Assembly (NCBI RefSeq): GCF_017916325.1
Contig: NC_090136.1
Coordinates: 161,001 to 225,000 of the forward strand
DNA: 64,000 nucleotides
From: Leishmania martiniquensis
Taxonomy: Eukaryota > Euglenozoa > Kinetoplastea > Trypanosomatida > Trypanosomatidae
Direction: 5' to 3'
Below are positions 9,663 through 19,243 of the stretch, one piece after another. Position 1 is the stretch's first letter; each line of letters begins with the position of its first letter. Made by a program: the position numbers and the translations under genes. Under the pieces are notes generated by a model that searched no databases, was not told where the DNA came from, and worked only from the letters and a program-made list of their open reading frames with translations.

Positions 9663-10445
9663 ACGCGCTGCTCGGCATGTGCCCCCATTCTTCGCCCCAC
9701 CGCCTGCGTCTCACGGCGGGTGCAGGCAGGGGGAGGGGGAGGGAGGGGGGTGAGAGGCCCCACTCGCTTCGTCCGCCCGCCCGTCTCTCTCTCTTGCGAT
9801 TCCGCTGGGCCTGTGCAGCGCCACCCTTACAGAGACCGAAAGGGCCCTCAAGGCGACGTCGATGTGGGCCCTCTCAGCCCATGCCTTTGCTTTAAGCCCC
9901 AGCGATCGAGCAGCCACTCACCGAACCACTCGCGCCTACCCACCCACTCACCCCCGTGTCCCGCTTCGACGCATGCATGCCCCATCACTCGCCGGTCGCC
10001 GGCGCCACTGGCGGCTTCTTGCGCGCTCGCGCACATATGTGTATGCGCCTCATGGCCACCCCAAGCGGGCGGGTCAGAGGGAAGTGCTGCTTTCCTCTGG
10101 TGCCTCTGCCCCCCCCGCCCGCTTGGGGTGGACGCGCCGCCTATCACAGGTCGCGCGGCGGCCCACGCGGATTTGCCGTCTCAGATGCAGTGCAGCCCTC
10201 ACCGTCTCTAAACCTCTTTCCTCCCTCTCTGCCTGGCGTGTCGCGCGTGCGTTTACCTCAGCGCCTACACACGCGCCAGCACTCTGGAGCGCCGCGCCGT
10301 CACGCGTGAAGTAGCAGTGCTCCGTCACATCAGCTATCAGACGGAGCAGAGCCGATTGAGCTTCTCTCTGCGCTCTCTGCTCTCTTTCTCTCTCTTTCCC
10401 TTTCTCCTCTGCGCGCACGCCGGCGCAGCGTCTTCGCGTGACACA
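9663..10445 (+). other. Intergenic spacer: TBCK-like 3' UTR / DDI1 5' region
   Basis: No gene seen. A perfect 18-bp inverted repeat with a nested smaller hairpin lies at 10056-10131. A strong polypyrimidine tract at about 10360-10410 is followed by AG at 10427-10428, 18 nt before the DDI1 ATG, the probable spliced-leader acceptor. Confidence 0.65.
10056..10131. repeat. Perfect 18-bp inverted repeat with 40-nt spacer and nested hairpin
   Basis: Arms 10056-10073 and 10114-10131 are exact reverse complements. The spacer contains a second pairing (CAGAGG against CCTCTG, flanking a GAA...TTC extension), so the RNA could fold into a long two-step stem-loop. Confidence 0.85.
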
Positions 10446-11624
10446 ATGGTGCAGCTCACCATCGTCAACGCCAAGAGGGTGACCCTCTGCCGCGTGACCG
10501 TCTCAAACGATGCCACAGTGCAGCAGCTGCTGCTGCAACTCGCCGCGGTGCGGCCGGAGCTGCGCGAGGTGAGCGCGCTCCGAAATGATGCCCGTGGCGT
10601 GACGCACTGCCTCGGGCAAGCGTCCGCCAACACTCGCCGCAGAGCCGCCTCCGCCGCGCAAACGCTCGTGGAAGCTGGTCTTGTCGGGCAAGATGCAACG
10701 ACGGAGACGCTGGTGGTGCTGATGCCGGCGTCGGCGGTGCCCCCCTCGGTGGGTGCCCTCAAGGGGCGCATTTTGGAGCTCTTTGGGCGATCCCCGGCGC
10801 CCCCGGCGGCAGCAGCAGCCCCCTCGTCCTCGACCACCGCCGCGGCGGGGCAAGCCTCGGCACTCCCGGCCATCCCCGAAGCCATGGACGAGCGCCAGCT
10901 GGCGCTGCAGCGCCGCCTCCTCACCCAAATTCGGCAGCAGCAGATCGACGAGAACCTTGCCAACGCGCTGGAGTACACGCCAGAGGCCTTTGCGAAGGTG
11001 TCGATGCTGTACGTGCCGTGCACCGTCAACCAAGTCCCCCTCAGCGCCTTCGTTGACTCGGGCGCGCAGCACAGCATCATGAACAAGAGCACGGCGGAGC
11101 GATGTGGGCTGATGCGGCTCGTCGACGTCCGCATGCGCGGCGTCGCCGTGGGGGTCGGGCAGCAGGTGATTTGTGGACGTATTCACATGGTGCCCGTCAA
11201 CCTCGCGGGCATGTTTATCCCCTTCGCCTTCTCCGTCATCGAGGACCAGGCGATGTCCTTGATCATCGGCCTCGACCAGTTGAGGCGCCATCAGATGCTG
11301 ATCGACCTCAGGCGCAACTGCCTTACCATTGGCAACGTCGACGTCGCATTCCTCCCCGAGCGCGATCTGCCCGCGTCGGCGTCGCTGCGCCTCGACGCGG
11401 CCGAGGACACGCCTGCGGAGGAGAACCTCTCCGTCCGCGTGCCACGTCACCGCGACCCGGCGGCGGCGGCGGCGGCAGCGCCTCTCTCGGACAGCGAGCG
11501 GCAGGCCCGGATCGACGGCTTCATGACCGTCTCAGGCATCACCGACCGCAGGCAAGCGGTGGCGTTGCTGGAAGCCGCTAGTTGGGACGTCAACGTCGCG
11601 GCAGCGCTCTTCTTCGACACCTGA
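10446..11624 (+). CDS. DDI1: Ddi1-like retroviral-type aspartic protease / ubiquitin shuttle
   Basis: 392 residues. The N-terminal ~75 residues (MVQLTIVNAKRVTLCRVTV onwards) form the ubiquitin-like domain. A helical linker includes QIRQQQIDENLANALEYTPEAF. The retroviral-protease-like domain (about 180-305) has strand YVPCTVNQVPLSAFVDSGAQ with the catalytic DSGA motif (Asp204). MGVQQ-type flap residues follow, then LIIGLDQLRRHQMLIDLRRN. The C-terminal ~38 residues (SGITDRRQAVALLEAASWDVNVAAALFF) are a UBA domain. Ddi1 proteins act as proteasome shuttles and ubiquitin-directed proteases, usually as homodimers. UBL, RVP and UBA are all present, as in yeast Ddi1; human DDI2 lacks UBA. The ATG at 10446 is chosen because it begins the UBL strand directly and lies 18 nt after a good splice AG. 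An upstream in-frame extension to 10317 would be pyrimidine-tract sequence. Confidence 0.93.
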   Translation: MVQLTIVNAKRVTLCRVTVSNDATVQQLLLQLAAVRPELREVSALRNDARGVTHCLGQASANTRRRAASAAQTLVEAGLVGQDATTETLVVLMPASAVPPSVGALKGRILELFGRSPAPPAAAAAPSSSTTAAAGQASALPAIPEAMDERQLALQRRLLTQIRQQQIDENLANALEYTPEAFAKVSMLYVPCTVNQVPLSAFVDSGAQHSIMNKSTAERCGLMRLVDVRMRGVAVGVGQQVICGRIHMVPVNLAGMFIPFAFSVIEDQAMSLIIGLDQLRRHQMLIDLRRNCLTIGNVDVAFLPERDLPASASLRLDAAEDTPAEENLSVRVPRHRDPAAAAAAAPLSDSERQARIDGFMTVSGITDRRQAVALLEAASWDVNVAAALFFDT

Positions 11625-12258
11625 CCCCGGCGGGGCCTCCGCGCCTGCACGTGGGGGCCGCCGCCCCACCCTCGCCCGCATTGCCTTCACGTTTCGCTTC
11701 TTGCGCTCTCTCTCCCTCCCTCACTCTTCCCTCTCCGGGCGACCCCGCCTCCGCCTCCTCGGACTCGGTGTGCCGGAGCATGCCGCTCCTCCTCCTCTTC
11801 TCCCTCTCACCGGCGCCAAGGTCCCTGTCCTCTGCTGCTGCTCGCGTGTCAGCATCCATGTGTCCGCCGCAGCTGCCGCGGATGCATCGATCGCTAGGAT
11901 CTGTGTCATGAACGCTTCTTGCGTGTGTGTCTCTGCGTGTGTGTGTGTGTGTGCTGAACGGCGTCTCCCCTTCCCACTCTCCCACACACTTCTTCCTCCC
12001 TCCCTCCCTCCCATACGCACACACGCACACGCACACCTGCGCTGGTACAACTCCCGCTATAGCACTAGCGACACCGAGTGAAGAACGAAAAGTGTTCGCC
12101 GGAGGCCAACTCCGCTCACGTGCTCAGTGGCCGTCTCCTCTATCCGACACTCGCGCCTCTCGGGCACGTGTCCGTCCGCCCGTGCGTGCGTGACAAGGCG
12201 CCCCCCCCACACACACACACCCTTGATCTGTTCAGCCGCGACGAGCGACAGCGCCACA
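11625..12258 (+). other. Intergenic spacer: DDI1 3' UTR / EF-hand gene 5' region
   Basis: No gene seen. There are (TG)n near 11930-11955 and a CT-rich tract at about 11962-12010, followed by (CA)n. The first AG after the tract is 12061-12062. Another candidate acceptor is 12234-12235, close to the ATG at 12259. Confidence 0.55.
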
Positions 12259-14118
12259 ATGCGGGGCCACGCGCACATCGAGAGAGCGGGCGATCCTGTG
12301 GCGTCCGCGGCGCCGGTCGGTTTACCCAGCGGCGGCGCCACCCCTTCTGCAACGACGAGTGTGGTCGGCTTCAAGCCAAAGACCGCCCAAGCACCGGTGC
12401 ACGGCACCGCGGGCAACGGTGGCGTCCACGACACGGCCGCCGCTAGCGGCGGCGCTTCACACGAGCAGTGGAAGGTGCTTGCCGGGATCCTGGCGAAGCT
12501 GCCAGACCTTGACCTGTGTGAGATGTCACGCGTAAAGAGCTGCTTCTCTGCCGCGCTCGGCGAGGGGCGCGAGAACATCATGAACGGGCTCGAGCTGCGC
12601 GTCGTCTTCGGTGAATTGGGCCTCTACCCCAGCGAAGCAGAGCTGAACCTCATCCTGAGCGCCTACCGTGGCCGTGTCAGCCTCGTCACGCTGACGCAGT
12701 ACCTGCGGCTGTACAAGAAAGAGCTCTGGGTGAACCGCGCCGCTGCCGCAGCTGCTGCCGCTGCGGGCAGGAGCGACTCTCTGCAGATGTCATCAGTGCC
12801 AGCCATTCAGCGCTCCTACAAGGCGTTCAGCAGCAGTCACCACATGGCCGCGGCGAGGGAGGGGCGCTTTGCCGTCGGTGGTGGCGGGGACGAGGATACG
12901 TTGAAGGCCTTCGTCGCCCTCGGCGGTAGCGAGGACGGTGGTGGCGAGATCGCCGCGTCGACGCTGCGCGATGCCATTCGCGGCTTCGGGCTCACGATCG
13001 ACATCGACGCGCTGATCCGCAGTGTTGATGTGCACCACTCCGGCATGCTGGACTACGTTGACTTCTGTGCGCTGTGGTCGCAGTCGGCCAGCACATCCGC
13101 CGAGCTGGGAGACGCCGGCGGTGCGGAGCTCGCCGGGGGTGCGGAAGGGGGGGAGGAGGCGCGGCGCGCGTCGGGCGACCCCGCGCGCGTCGCCGACTAC
13201 CGCCGCCACTCGTCGTTTGGAAGTCTCATGAGCGACAGCCACCGGAGGTTCCTGTCGCTGATGGCCAACACGCCGCGACGCGCCAGCCTCGCGGCGGGAG
13301 CTCTGCGCCGTCGGTCGCAGGTGCTCACCCAGCAACGCGAGCAGACCAGTGCATCGCCCCACGCGCGAGGCAGCAGGCGCCTCCCGCAGAGCACGAGCAT
13401 CAGTGGCACCGCAGCGGCATGCAGCGGGTCAGTGAGCGGCACCGGCTATGGTCACAGCGTCCGCGGCGTGGCGGCGCTCAAGGCAAGTGCCACGCCGCCG
13501 ACGCCCATCACAGACGAGGAGCACATGACACTCGTATCGATGTACCTCTTCCCAGAGCAGTACGAGAGCACGGCGCGACGGGTGCCGCACTTTGCGGCAG
13601 CCCCCCACCTCGGCTCAGTCGCCCCCGGCGCGGCCGGAGCCGGCGGCACAGCTGGCGGTGAGTCGATGCCGTACTCCGGCGCCCTACACCTCAAGTCTCT
13701 CTCGCGGCCGAGCGTGGCTGGCGCGCGCAGTCGCAGCAGCAGCCGCCAAACGCGCGGTGTCGGCGGCAGCCTCGCAGCGAAGAAGGGCAACAACGGGGTC
13801 GACGCGGATGGCGGCAACACGCTGATCGCGGACTTCTTTTCGCCAAGAAATCACAACGTGTACCGCCCGCCCAGTCCGATGATTTTGTCGATGCGCAGCA
13901 CCACCGCCCATCGCAACCGGCTGAAGCGGCTCGAGCAACAGAGGAAGGCACGTAAGGTGCAGCTGCCGCCGGTGGCAGCGGCGACTATGGCGTACCAGCA
14001 GCAACGCCAGCGGCTGGGCTCGCACGCTACCACTGCCGCGACGCGTGGCGGTAGTGATGGGTTGGGCGACCTCGACAACGTGGCCACGGCGTCTCCGTCA
14101 AAGGTATCCACGTGGTAG
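12259..14118 (+). CDS. EF-hand-like protein with long disordered tail
   Basis: 619 residues. Residues ~70-290 resemble a calmodulin-type pair of EF-hand lobes. Helix-loop-helix segments appear as MSRVKSCFSAALGEG, NGLELRVVFGELGLYPSEAEL and SLVTLTQYLRLYKKEL, then TLKAFVALGG, STLRDAIRGFGLTIDIDALIR and a loop DVHHSGMLDYVD at 257-268. That last loop keeps Asp1, Ser5, Gly6, Leu8 and Asp9 but has Asp instead of Glu at position 12. The others lack ligands, so at most one site may bind calcium. The rest is Ser/Arg/Ala-rich. A short basic segment near the C-terminus (AHRNRLKRLEQQRKARKVQ) could be a helical interaction motif. The start at 12259 is the ATG just after a candidate splice AG; an upstream in-frame extension lies in spacer-type sequence. 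The specific function is unknown. Confidence 0.75.
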   Translation: MRGHAHIERAGDPVASAAPVGLPSGGATPSATTSVVGFKPKTAQAPVHGTAGNGGVHDTAAASGGASHEQWKVLAGILAKLPDLDLCEMSRVKSCFSAALGEGRENIMNGLELRVVFGELGLYPSEAELNLILSAYRGRVSLVTLTQYLRLYKKELWVNRAAAAAAAAAGRSDSLQMSSVPAIQRSYKAFSSSHHMAAAREGRFAVGGGGDEDTLKAFVALGGSEDGGGEIAASTLRDAIRGFGLTIDIDALIRSVDVHHSGMLDYVDFCALWSQSASTSAELGDAGGAELAGGAEGGEEARRASGDPARVADYRRHSSFGSLMSDSHRRFLSLMANTPRRASLAAGALRRRSQVLTQQREQTSASPHARGSRRLPQSTSISGTAAACSGSVSGTGYGHSVRGVAALKASATPPTPITDEEHMTLVSMYLFPEQYESTARRVPHFAAAPHLGSVAPGAAGAGGTAGGESMPYSGALHLKSLSRPSVAGARSRSSSRQTRGVGGSLAAKKGNNGVDADGGNTLIADFFSPRNHNVYRPPSPMILSMRSTTAHRNRLKRLEQQRKARKVQLPPVAAATMAYQQQRQRLGSHATTAATRGGSDGLGDLDNVATASPSKVSTW

Positions 14119-15636
14119 CCGACGAAGCCGAGGCGTGCTTCTCTCTGTCTGTTTGTCTGTGTATGTGTGTGTGTGTGCGGCGCCGCCTGCACAGGACAAA
14201 TTTTCGATGTACATGACAAGAAACGGATGGTGGGCAGGATCACCCCGCGGTGGGGCGGCGGCCGCCGTTCTCTTGCTCTCTCTCTCCGTGTATGGCTGAG
14301 CGCAGTGGATAGTGACGCCTTCCCCCCCCCCTCACACTTACACACGCGCACACACCCGCAGGTGGGGCGGTGGCCGCAGTGTTGGGCTCGTGGATTAGAT
14401 GATGGACAAAGAAGGAAGGCCGAAATTGACAGAGACAGAGAGGACGCCAGCGGCGCAGAGGGCTCATCGGGGGCAGCGTCGGCGCACGCACACCCGCACA
14501 CTCACGCGTGCGCGCATCTCTTCCGGTCTTCTCTCTCACCTCCACCTACCGCACTGCCGCCTCCCCGCCGACTCGCACCATCGCTGCGGCTTCTTCCGCA
14601 CGCGTGTCGCCGCCGTTAGCGAGCGTGTGGGTGTGTGGGTGTGGGTGCCATTCCCCCCTCCTCCTCCCCCCTTCTCCCCTCATTTTGTGTGCCCTTGACC
14701 GCCGTGATGGAAGCGGGTGCAAGGAGGGCGCGCCTTTGTGTGTGTGTGTGAGACAGACAGAGACAAGATCACTGCGGCGCTCATGTACAGGACAACGTTT
14801 TATTAAGCCCTCCCCTCCCCCCTCCGGTCTCTCTGCCCCCCCTCCTCCCTCCCTCCCCTTTTCTTGCGCTCCAGGCTCGCATGCGGCGGAGGCGATGCGG
14901 GAGAGAAGGAGGAGGGGAGGGAGGGGGCGGCCATGACCCTCGTCCGCGTTTCAGCTGGTTGGTTGGCTGGCTGTCGGTGGTCGCCGCCGCCGCCGCCTCG
15001 CGTGATGGACCACCACCGCCACCGTCATGATCCCGCTCTTCCTTCCCGGTGCGTCCTCTCCACGGCGACGCCAACGCGCCCGCACGCCAGCGCACACATG
15101 TCCATTCACCTCTACACGCACGCAACACACACCTACACACACACACACACACGCGCGCGGATCGCGTGACGCCTCACGGACGGGCACCGCACTCGTCACC
15201 GACGCTATTTGAATCGCAGCGGCATCGGCAGCGAGGGGGAGACACAACAAAGGAACAAAAAACGGCGCAGTCCCCCTCCCCCAAAAAAAACTGCAAGATT
15301 AAAGAAAAAAGGCACGAAGGGAAAGAGCCGCGAGGCTGCGAGTGCGTCCGTCGCTGCGGTGACCCTCTTCGTTCGTCGTTGTAGTGAGAGGTGAGAGAGG
15401 GAGGGGGGTATTTGTCAGCAGCAGCAGCAGCAGAGACGTTGGTGCAGGCACGTCTCACTCGCGCGGCTGCCACTTCTGCGCTTGCAGAAGTGGCAGCGCT
15501 GTCATCCGTTGCCTCATTTCTCTCTCGTGCACGCGTTCGCGTCTTCGTTTTCATTTACCGGTGTGTCTCGACCGCTTCGGATCGGCTCCGGCGCTGTGCG
15601 GTGCAAGACGCAGTGCCCCCCTCCCCCTCCCCCCTC
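14119..15636 (+). other. Intergenic spacer: EF-hand gene 3' UTR / next gene's 5' region
   Basis: No convincing gene in 1.5 kb. It contains (TG)n near 14160, G-rich and C-rich runs, (CA)n at 15130-15152 and an A-rich stretch at 15245-15320. A perfect hairpin lies at 15466-15497. A T/C-rich tract at about 15515-15556 is followed by AG at 15606-15607 and 15612-15613, candidate spliced-leader acceptors before the ATG at 15637. Confidence 0.55.
15466..15497. repeat. Perfect 14-bp-arm hairpin with 4-nt loop
   Basis: Arms 15466-15479 and 15484-15497 are exact reverse complements with the loop GCTT. It lies 140 nt upstream of the next gene's start, before the probable splice acceptor, so it would be in spacer RNA rather than the mature mRNA. 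Confidence 0.85.
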
Positions 15637-18480
15637 ATGGAGGAAGCTCGCTGCCCGAAGACAGACACCGGCACCGCGGCTGGCCTCCGCACGAGCGCGG
15701 CGGCGGCCACTGGGGTGAGCAGCGGTACGAAGGGGGCGACGGCGATGCCAACGCGTCGAGAGCCGTGCGGGTCGACGTTGAGCTTCGCCCTCCCAGAGGT
15801 CCTTCCTGCCGCAGCAGCGGAAGGCGACGGCATTAATACGTCAGGAAGCTCTGCGCCACCACCGCCGCTCACGCTCGACATGCAGCGCCGTGACCTGAAA
15901 ACGAATCCCTCGCCGGGTCGCACGACGGCCACGGCCTCGGGCACACCGGCAGACGCCGTCGGTGTGCAGAAGCAGTCGAGCTCGCCCTACCTCAGCGGGC
16001 CGTCCTTGTACGCGTCAACGCCCTCTCTCTCACGCAATGGCAGCGCCGGTGTCTGCGGTCTCCTCGACACGAGCCGGGCGCACCTCGCCGCAGCACAGCG
16101 TACCTGTGGAACGACGGCGGCGGCCGGGTCTGGCCGCCTGCACGAGTACAACCTCAGCGTCAGCCCTTCCACAAGCACGCAACGGGCTGCGGTCACCCCG
16201 TGCTGGACCTCTAGCCTTCACGATATGCTCGCGTCATCGCCGGCCACTGCCGCTGCCGCCTCGGCGACGCGTGTCGCTGCTCACAGTCCGAGCAATGCCC
16301 CTCGCGCAGGGGCAGACAACGACGCGCAAGGGCAGCACTCTGCGTCGCGCGTCGCTCCCGCGCAGCAGGCGCTGCGGGAGGCCTTGGTGCACGTCCTGCA
16401 GCGAGAACGGGTGCGAGCACTCCTCACCCGTGCCTGGGGCCTGTGGCGGCTGCTCCAAGCACTGCGGCTGAACGAGCGCCGGCATGACAGCAGAGACGAC
16501 TTGGCTGGTAAGGCGGAGCGGGAGGGGCTGTCACCGACGCTCAGCGCCGGTCAGCAGCATCCAGGGGGGCAGCCACCGGTGTCTACAGCAGCGAGGCACA
16601 CCTTCTCCCGCCATCGTTACGTCGACGCCGCCGTCCACACGCGGTCGAACGTGTTAGCCCACCCGCACCCCCTCACGACCGACAGCCCCTTCTCCTCTGC
16701 GCATCAGTGGAAGTCACCTGTAGACCCCGAAGGCACACTCAGCGGCGCTTTCGAGCCAAAAGAGGCAACCAGCGCGTCTGCCTCTCTACCGACGTGGACC
16801 CCGCTCGGTGGCGTCGGCACTGGGGTGCCTTGCTGCGGCATCATCACCACCGCCGGCGTCGACGACGACGACGATGGACTGCGCGACCTGGACGACGGCG
16901 TCGAGGTGTCGCAGCAGACAGAGCTGCGGCAGCGCCAACAGCGCTCCCGCGGCGGCTCCGCCATGGACGCCGCGCTCGCGGCCACCAGCATAGTCCCCTC
17001 ACTAACGGCGATGAGTAATGCGTCGGCGAAGCAGTCGCTAAGTTGGCCGTCCCAGTCACTCGTGCAGCTTCCGGTGCTCGAGGAGGTACTCAGCGCCTCC
17101 TTTGCCCAGACGCCAACGACCGCGTCGGTGCCAGCGCTTGGCACCACCGATAGCATCGAGACCTCGCTCTCCGCCGGTGCTGCGCTGCTCGCCGAAACTA
17201 TGGCAGGGCAGTCGGGCTCCAAAAGCAACGCCGCGACAGCGACAGCCGCCGCCGTCGGAATAGAACGGAAAAAAAGTGTCGTGCAGCACGTACTCGCAGG
17301 TAAGTCGCCGCAGAAGGTGTCGCCGCACCGCGGCCCCACGAATTTCCTAGGCGGTGGTGTCGCCGGCAGTGGTGCGGCACTCAGCTTCGAGGGGTCGCCC
17401 TCGCGGCCGCAGTCGAGCATGGAGGCGCCCGTCGTGATACGAGGCCCCCTCTTGCGTCCGCACCGTCCACGCAGCGGCGGTGGCGGCGGCGGAGTGGGCC
17501 TCATGGCGAGCGATTCCGAGGACCACAGCAGCTCTTCACTGATGTGCACGTCACAGGGCCGTCAGGCTGGCGGAGTCAGCGGCGTTTGGGGGTCGCCGAG
17601 AGACTGCGACTCGGCGCGCAGCCGCAGCATGACGCCGTTGCCTATGTCGCTGTTCACAGTGACGACGGCGTCCCAGTTGCTGGCACGTGAAGCGGAAGAC
17701 CGCGTGGCGGTGCAGACGCGTGAGGAGCAGCGGCGCCTCCGCCTCCAACGCGACATGTCCGCCGTCATGGACCAGCTCATGATGGCCGCGCTGCGCCGTC
17801 GATCAAGCGAGCGTGGTCTGCATCCATCGTTGCGTGCCTCAGCGGTAGCATCGCCAGTTCCTCAAGAGAGCGATGACAGTAGCGACGAAAGCTGCATCGA
17901 CGATGAGCGTGGGGGCGACAACGCCGCTCGTTGCATCAACTTTCTGTGCGAAGGCGCTGTGGAAGCGCGACGTGGAAGCGCCACGTCAGGAAGCGCGGAA
18001 GTCGTCGCATCATGGGGATCGGCACCCCGTATTTCCGCCGCCTCGCCACCTCCCGTCCAGCTCGTCGCCACATCGCGGTCAGAGCAACGGTCACTGAGCC
18101 CATACGCTGAGGTGAAGGGTGCGCAGCCGTATTGTCAGCGAAGCCGTCGGACAGAGGGAGAAGGTCGCCAGTGCGACGAGACCGAGGAGCGGGCGCGGGG
18201 TAGCCGAAGCCATGAAGACGAGGAGGCCATTGACGTGTCTACCGCTCTCAGCGAGCCTTCAGTGCGCGCCTTACGCTCCACACTCCAGTGGGGCGCGAAC
18301 GTACTCGACGCCATCACGATCACGACAGACGCTGAGGTCAGCACGGACCAGGTCATGAGCACCGCGGCGACGCCGAGGGCGGTGTCGCCGCGGAGGCCGT
18401 CGTCTCGGCTATCGCGCGAATCTCATCCTGACGGGAAGAGAGAGGGTGATGGTGCGCTGAGGCGCACGCGACGCCTTTAG
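15637..18480 (+). CDS. Hypothetical, largely disordered Ser/Ala-rich protein
   Basis: 947 residues, not recognised. Most of it is Ser/Thr/Pro/Ala/Arg low complexity. One segment around residues 245-280 is predicted helical and hydrophobic: QQALREALVHVLQRERVRALLTRAWGLWRLLQALRL. Another helical stretch is LLAREAEDRVAVQTREEQRRLRLQRDMSAVMDQLMMAALRRRSSERG at about 685-735, coiled-coil-like. An acidic run DDDDGLRDLDDG lies between them. The ATG at 15637 (MEEARCPKTD) follows candidate splice AGs. The frame is open upstream to about 15391, but that part overlaps a hairpin and a pyrimidine tract. No catalytic or membrane features are visible. It may be a scaffold or cytoskeletal protein, but that is only a guess. 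Confidence 0.7.
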   Translation: MEEARCPKTDTGTAAGLRTSAAAATGVSSGTKGATAMPTRREPCGSTLSFALPEVLPAAAAEGDGINTSGSSAPPPPLTLDMQRRDLKTNPSPGRTTATASGTPADAVGVQKQSSSPYLSGPSLYASTPSLSRNGSAGVCGLLDTSRAHLAAAQRTCGTTAAAGSGRLHEYNLSVSPSTSTQRAAVTPCWTSSLHDMLASSPATAAAASATRVAAHSPSNAPRAGADNDAQGQHSASRVAPAQQALREALVHVLQRERVRALLTRAWGLWRLLQALRLNERRHDSRDDLAGKAEREGLSPTLSAGQQHPGGQPPVSTAARHTFSRHRYVDAAVHTRSNVLAHPHPLTTDSPFSSAHQWKSPVDPEGTLSGAFEPKEATSASASLPTWTPLGGVGTGVPCCGIITTAGVDDDDDGLRDLDDGVEVSQQTELRQRQQRSRGGSAMDAALAATSIVPSLTAMSNASAKQSLSWPSQSLVQLPVLEEVLSASFAQTPTTASVPALGTTDSIETSLSAGAALLAETMAGQSGSKSNAATATAAAVGIERKKSVVQHVLAGKSPQKVSPHRGPTNFLGGGVAGSGAALSFEGSPSRPQSSMEAPVVIRGPLLRPHRPRSGGGGGGVGLMASDSEDHSSSSLMCTSQGRQAGGVSGVWGSPRDCDSARSRSMTPLPMSLFTVTTASQLLAREAEDRVAVQTREEQRRLRLQRDMSAVMDQLMMAALRRRSSERGLHPSLRASAVASPVPQESDDSSDESCIDDERGGDNAARCINFLCEGAVEARRGSATSGSAEVVASWGSAPRISAASPPPVQLVATSRSEQRSLSPYAEVKGAQPYCQRSRRTEGEGRQCDETEERARGSRSHEDEEAIDVSTALSEPSVRALRSTLQWGANVLDAITITTDAEVSTDQVMSTAATPRAVSPRRPSSRLSRESHPDGKREGDGALRRTRRL

Positions 18481-18505
18481 CAGTGCCCTTATGATTTACT
18501 TTCTC

Positions 18506-18961
18506 TGCCCCCCCTTTCTCCTCTTCTCCCTCCCCGTTGGCACGACAGAGCCGCATCGCTTCTGCTGGTAAACACAGGGCGATGACTCACGGTCCATGTC
18601 GGCGGTCAAGGTCCTCCATCGCACGGCGTCACACCGGCCCGCGAACGCACCGCCGATGTAGTCGGCGACGTGTCAGCGTGGCTTGAGCGGATAGGCAGGT
18701 GGGCAGAGCTCTACTCGGGGAGAGGGGCCCTGCTGGGGTGACGGAGTCGCCGCACTGCTCGCACGCGCGTTTGTGCCTGCCCGCCGCTTCGCACCACGAT
18801 GCGATGGGGTTGGCGGGGCAGGCCGGTGCCCTCCCCTCCCCTCCCACCCACCCCCGGCGGAGGGGGAGGTGGGCTGAGTGTGTTGTGCGGCTCGCGTTCT
18901 GCTGCCGAGCGTTTGGGGACGGCATCGGGCGAGGAAACGACGCGAGGGCGTCAGTCAACGC
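18506..18961. repeat. Dispersed 456-bp repeat, copy 1
   Basis: Matches 37116-37571 base for base except C/T at 18521/37131; flanks diverge abruptly on both sides. It begins 26 nt after the stop codon of the preceding gene, so it probably lies in that gene's 3' UTR. Leishmania 3' UTRs often carry SIDER retroposon remnants of ~550 bp, but those are usually diverged. SIDER identity is a hypothesis only. Confidence 0.9.
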
Positions 18962-19211
18962 GGCTTGTGGTATGCATTGGATGTGTCGGTGGGCAGGTGG
19001 CCGTGCACACAGGCACGGGGCGGGGAAGTCGGAGGAGCAACGCGCCTGGCAGCGCCCCCTCCCCTCCCCCTCATGAGGAGGAGAGAGCGGTGTGGAGTGT
19101 GGCGTTGTGCTCGGTGCGATGCGCATGCGCGTCGTCATCATCGCCACAGTCCAGCGCGCGTGCTCTACGAGAGCGACTTCGAATCGAAAGTGGCGGAGGT
19201 GCGACTCGAAA

Positions 19212-19243
19212 GGGCGGCTGTGGCGGCGCCGCCACAGCCGCCC
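19212..19243. repeat. 32-bp perfect palindrome
   Basis: Arms 19212-19227 and 19228-19243 are exact reverse complements with no spacer. The sequence is GC-rich and could extrude as a cruciform or form a tight RNA hairpin. It lies about 660 nt upstream of the GRP170-like start. Confidence 0.85.

Noticed and set aside
18506..18961. Calling the 456-bp repeat a SIDER retroposon outright
   Set aside because: I cannot recall the SIDER signature reliably, no terminal poly(A) or target-site duplication was found, and the copies are far more alike than typical SIDERs. It is kept as an unclassified repeat.
19175..19205. tRNA-like TTCGAATC motif
   Set aside because: No acceptor stem, anticodon arm or D arm could be arranged around it on either strand.
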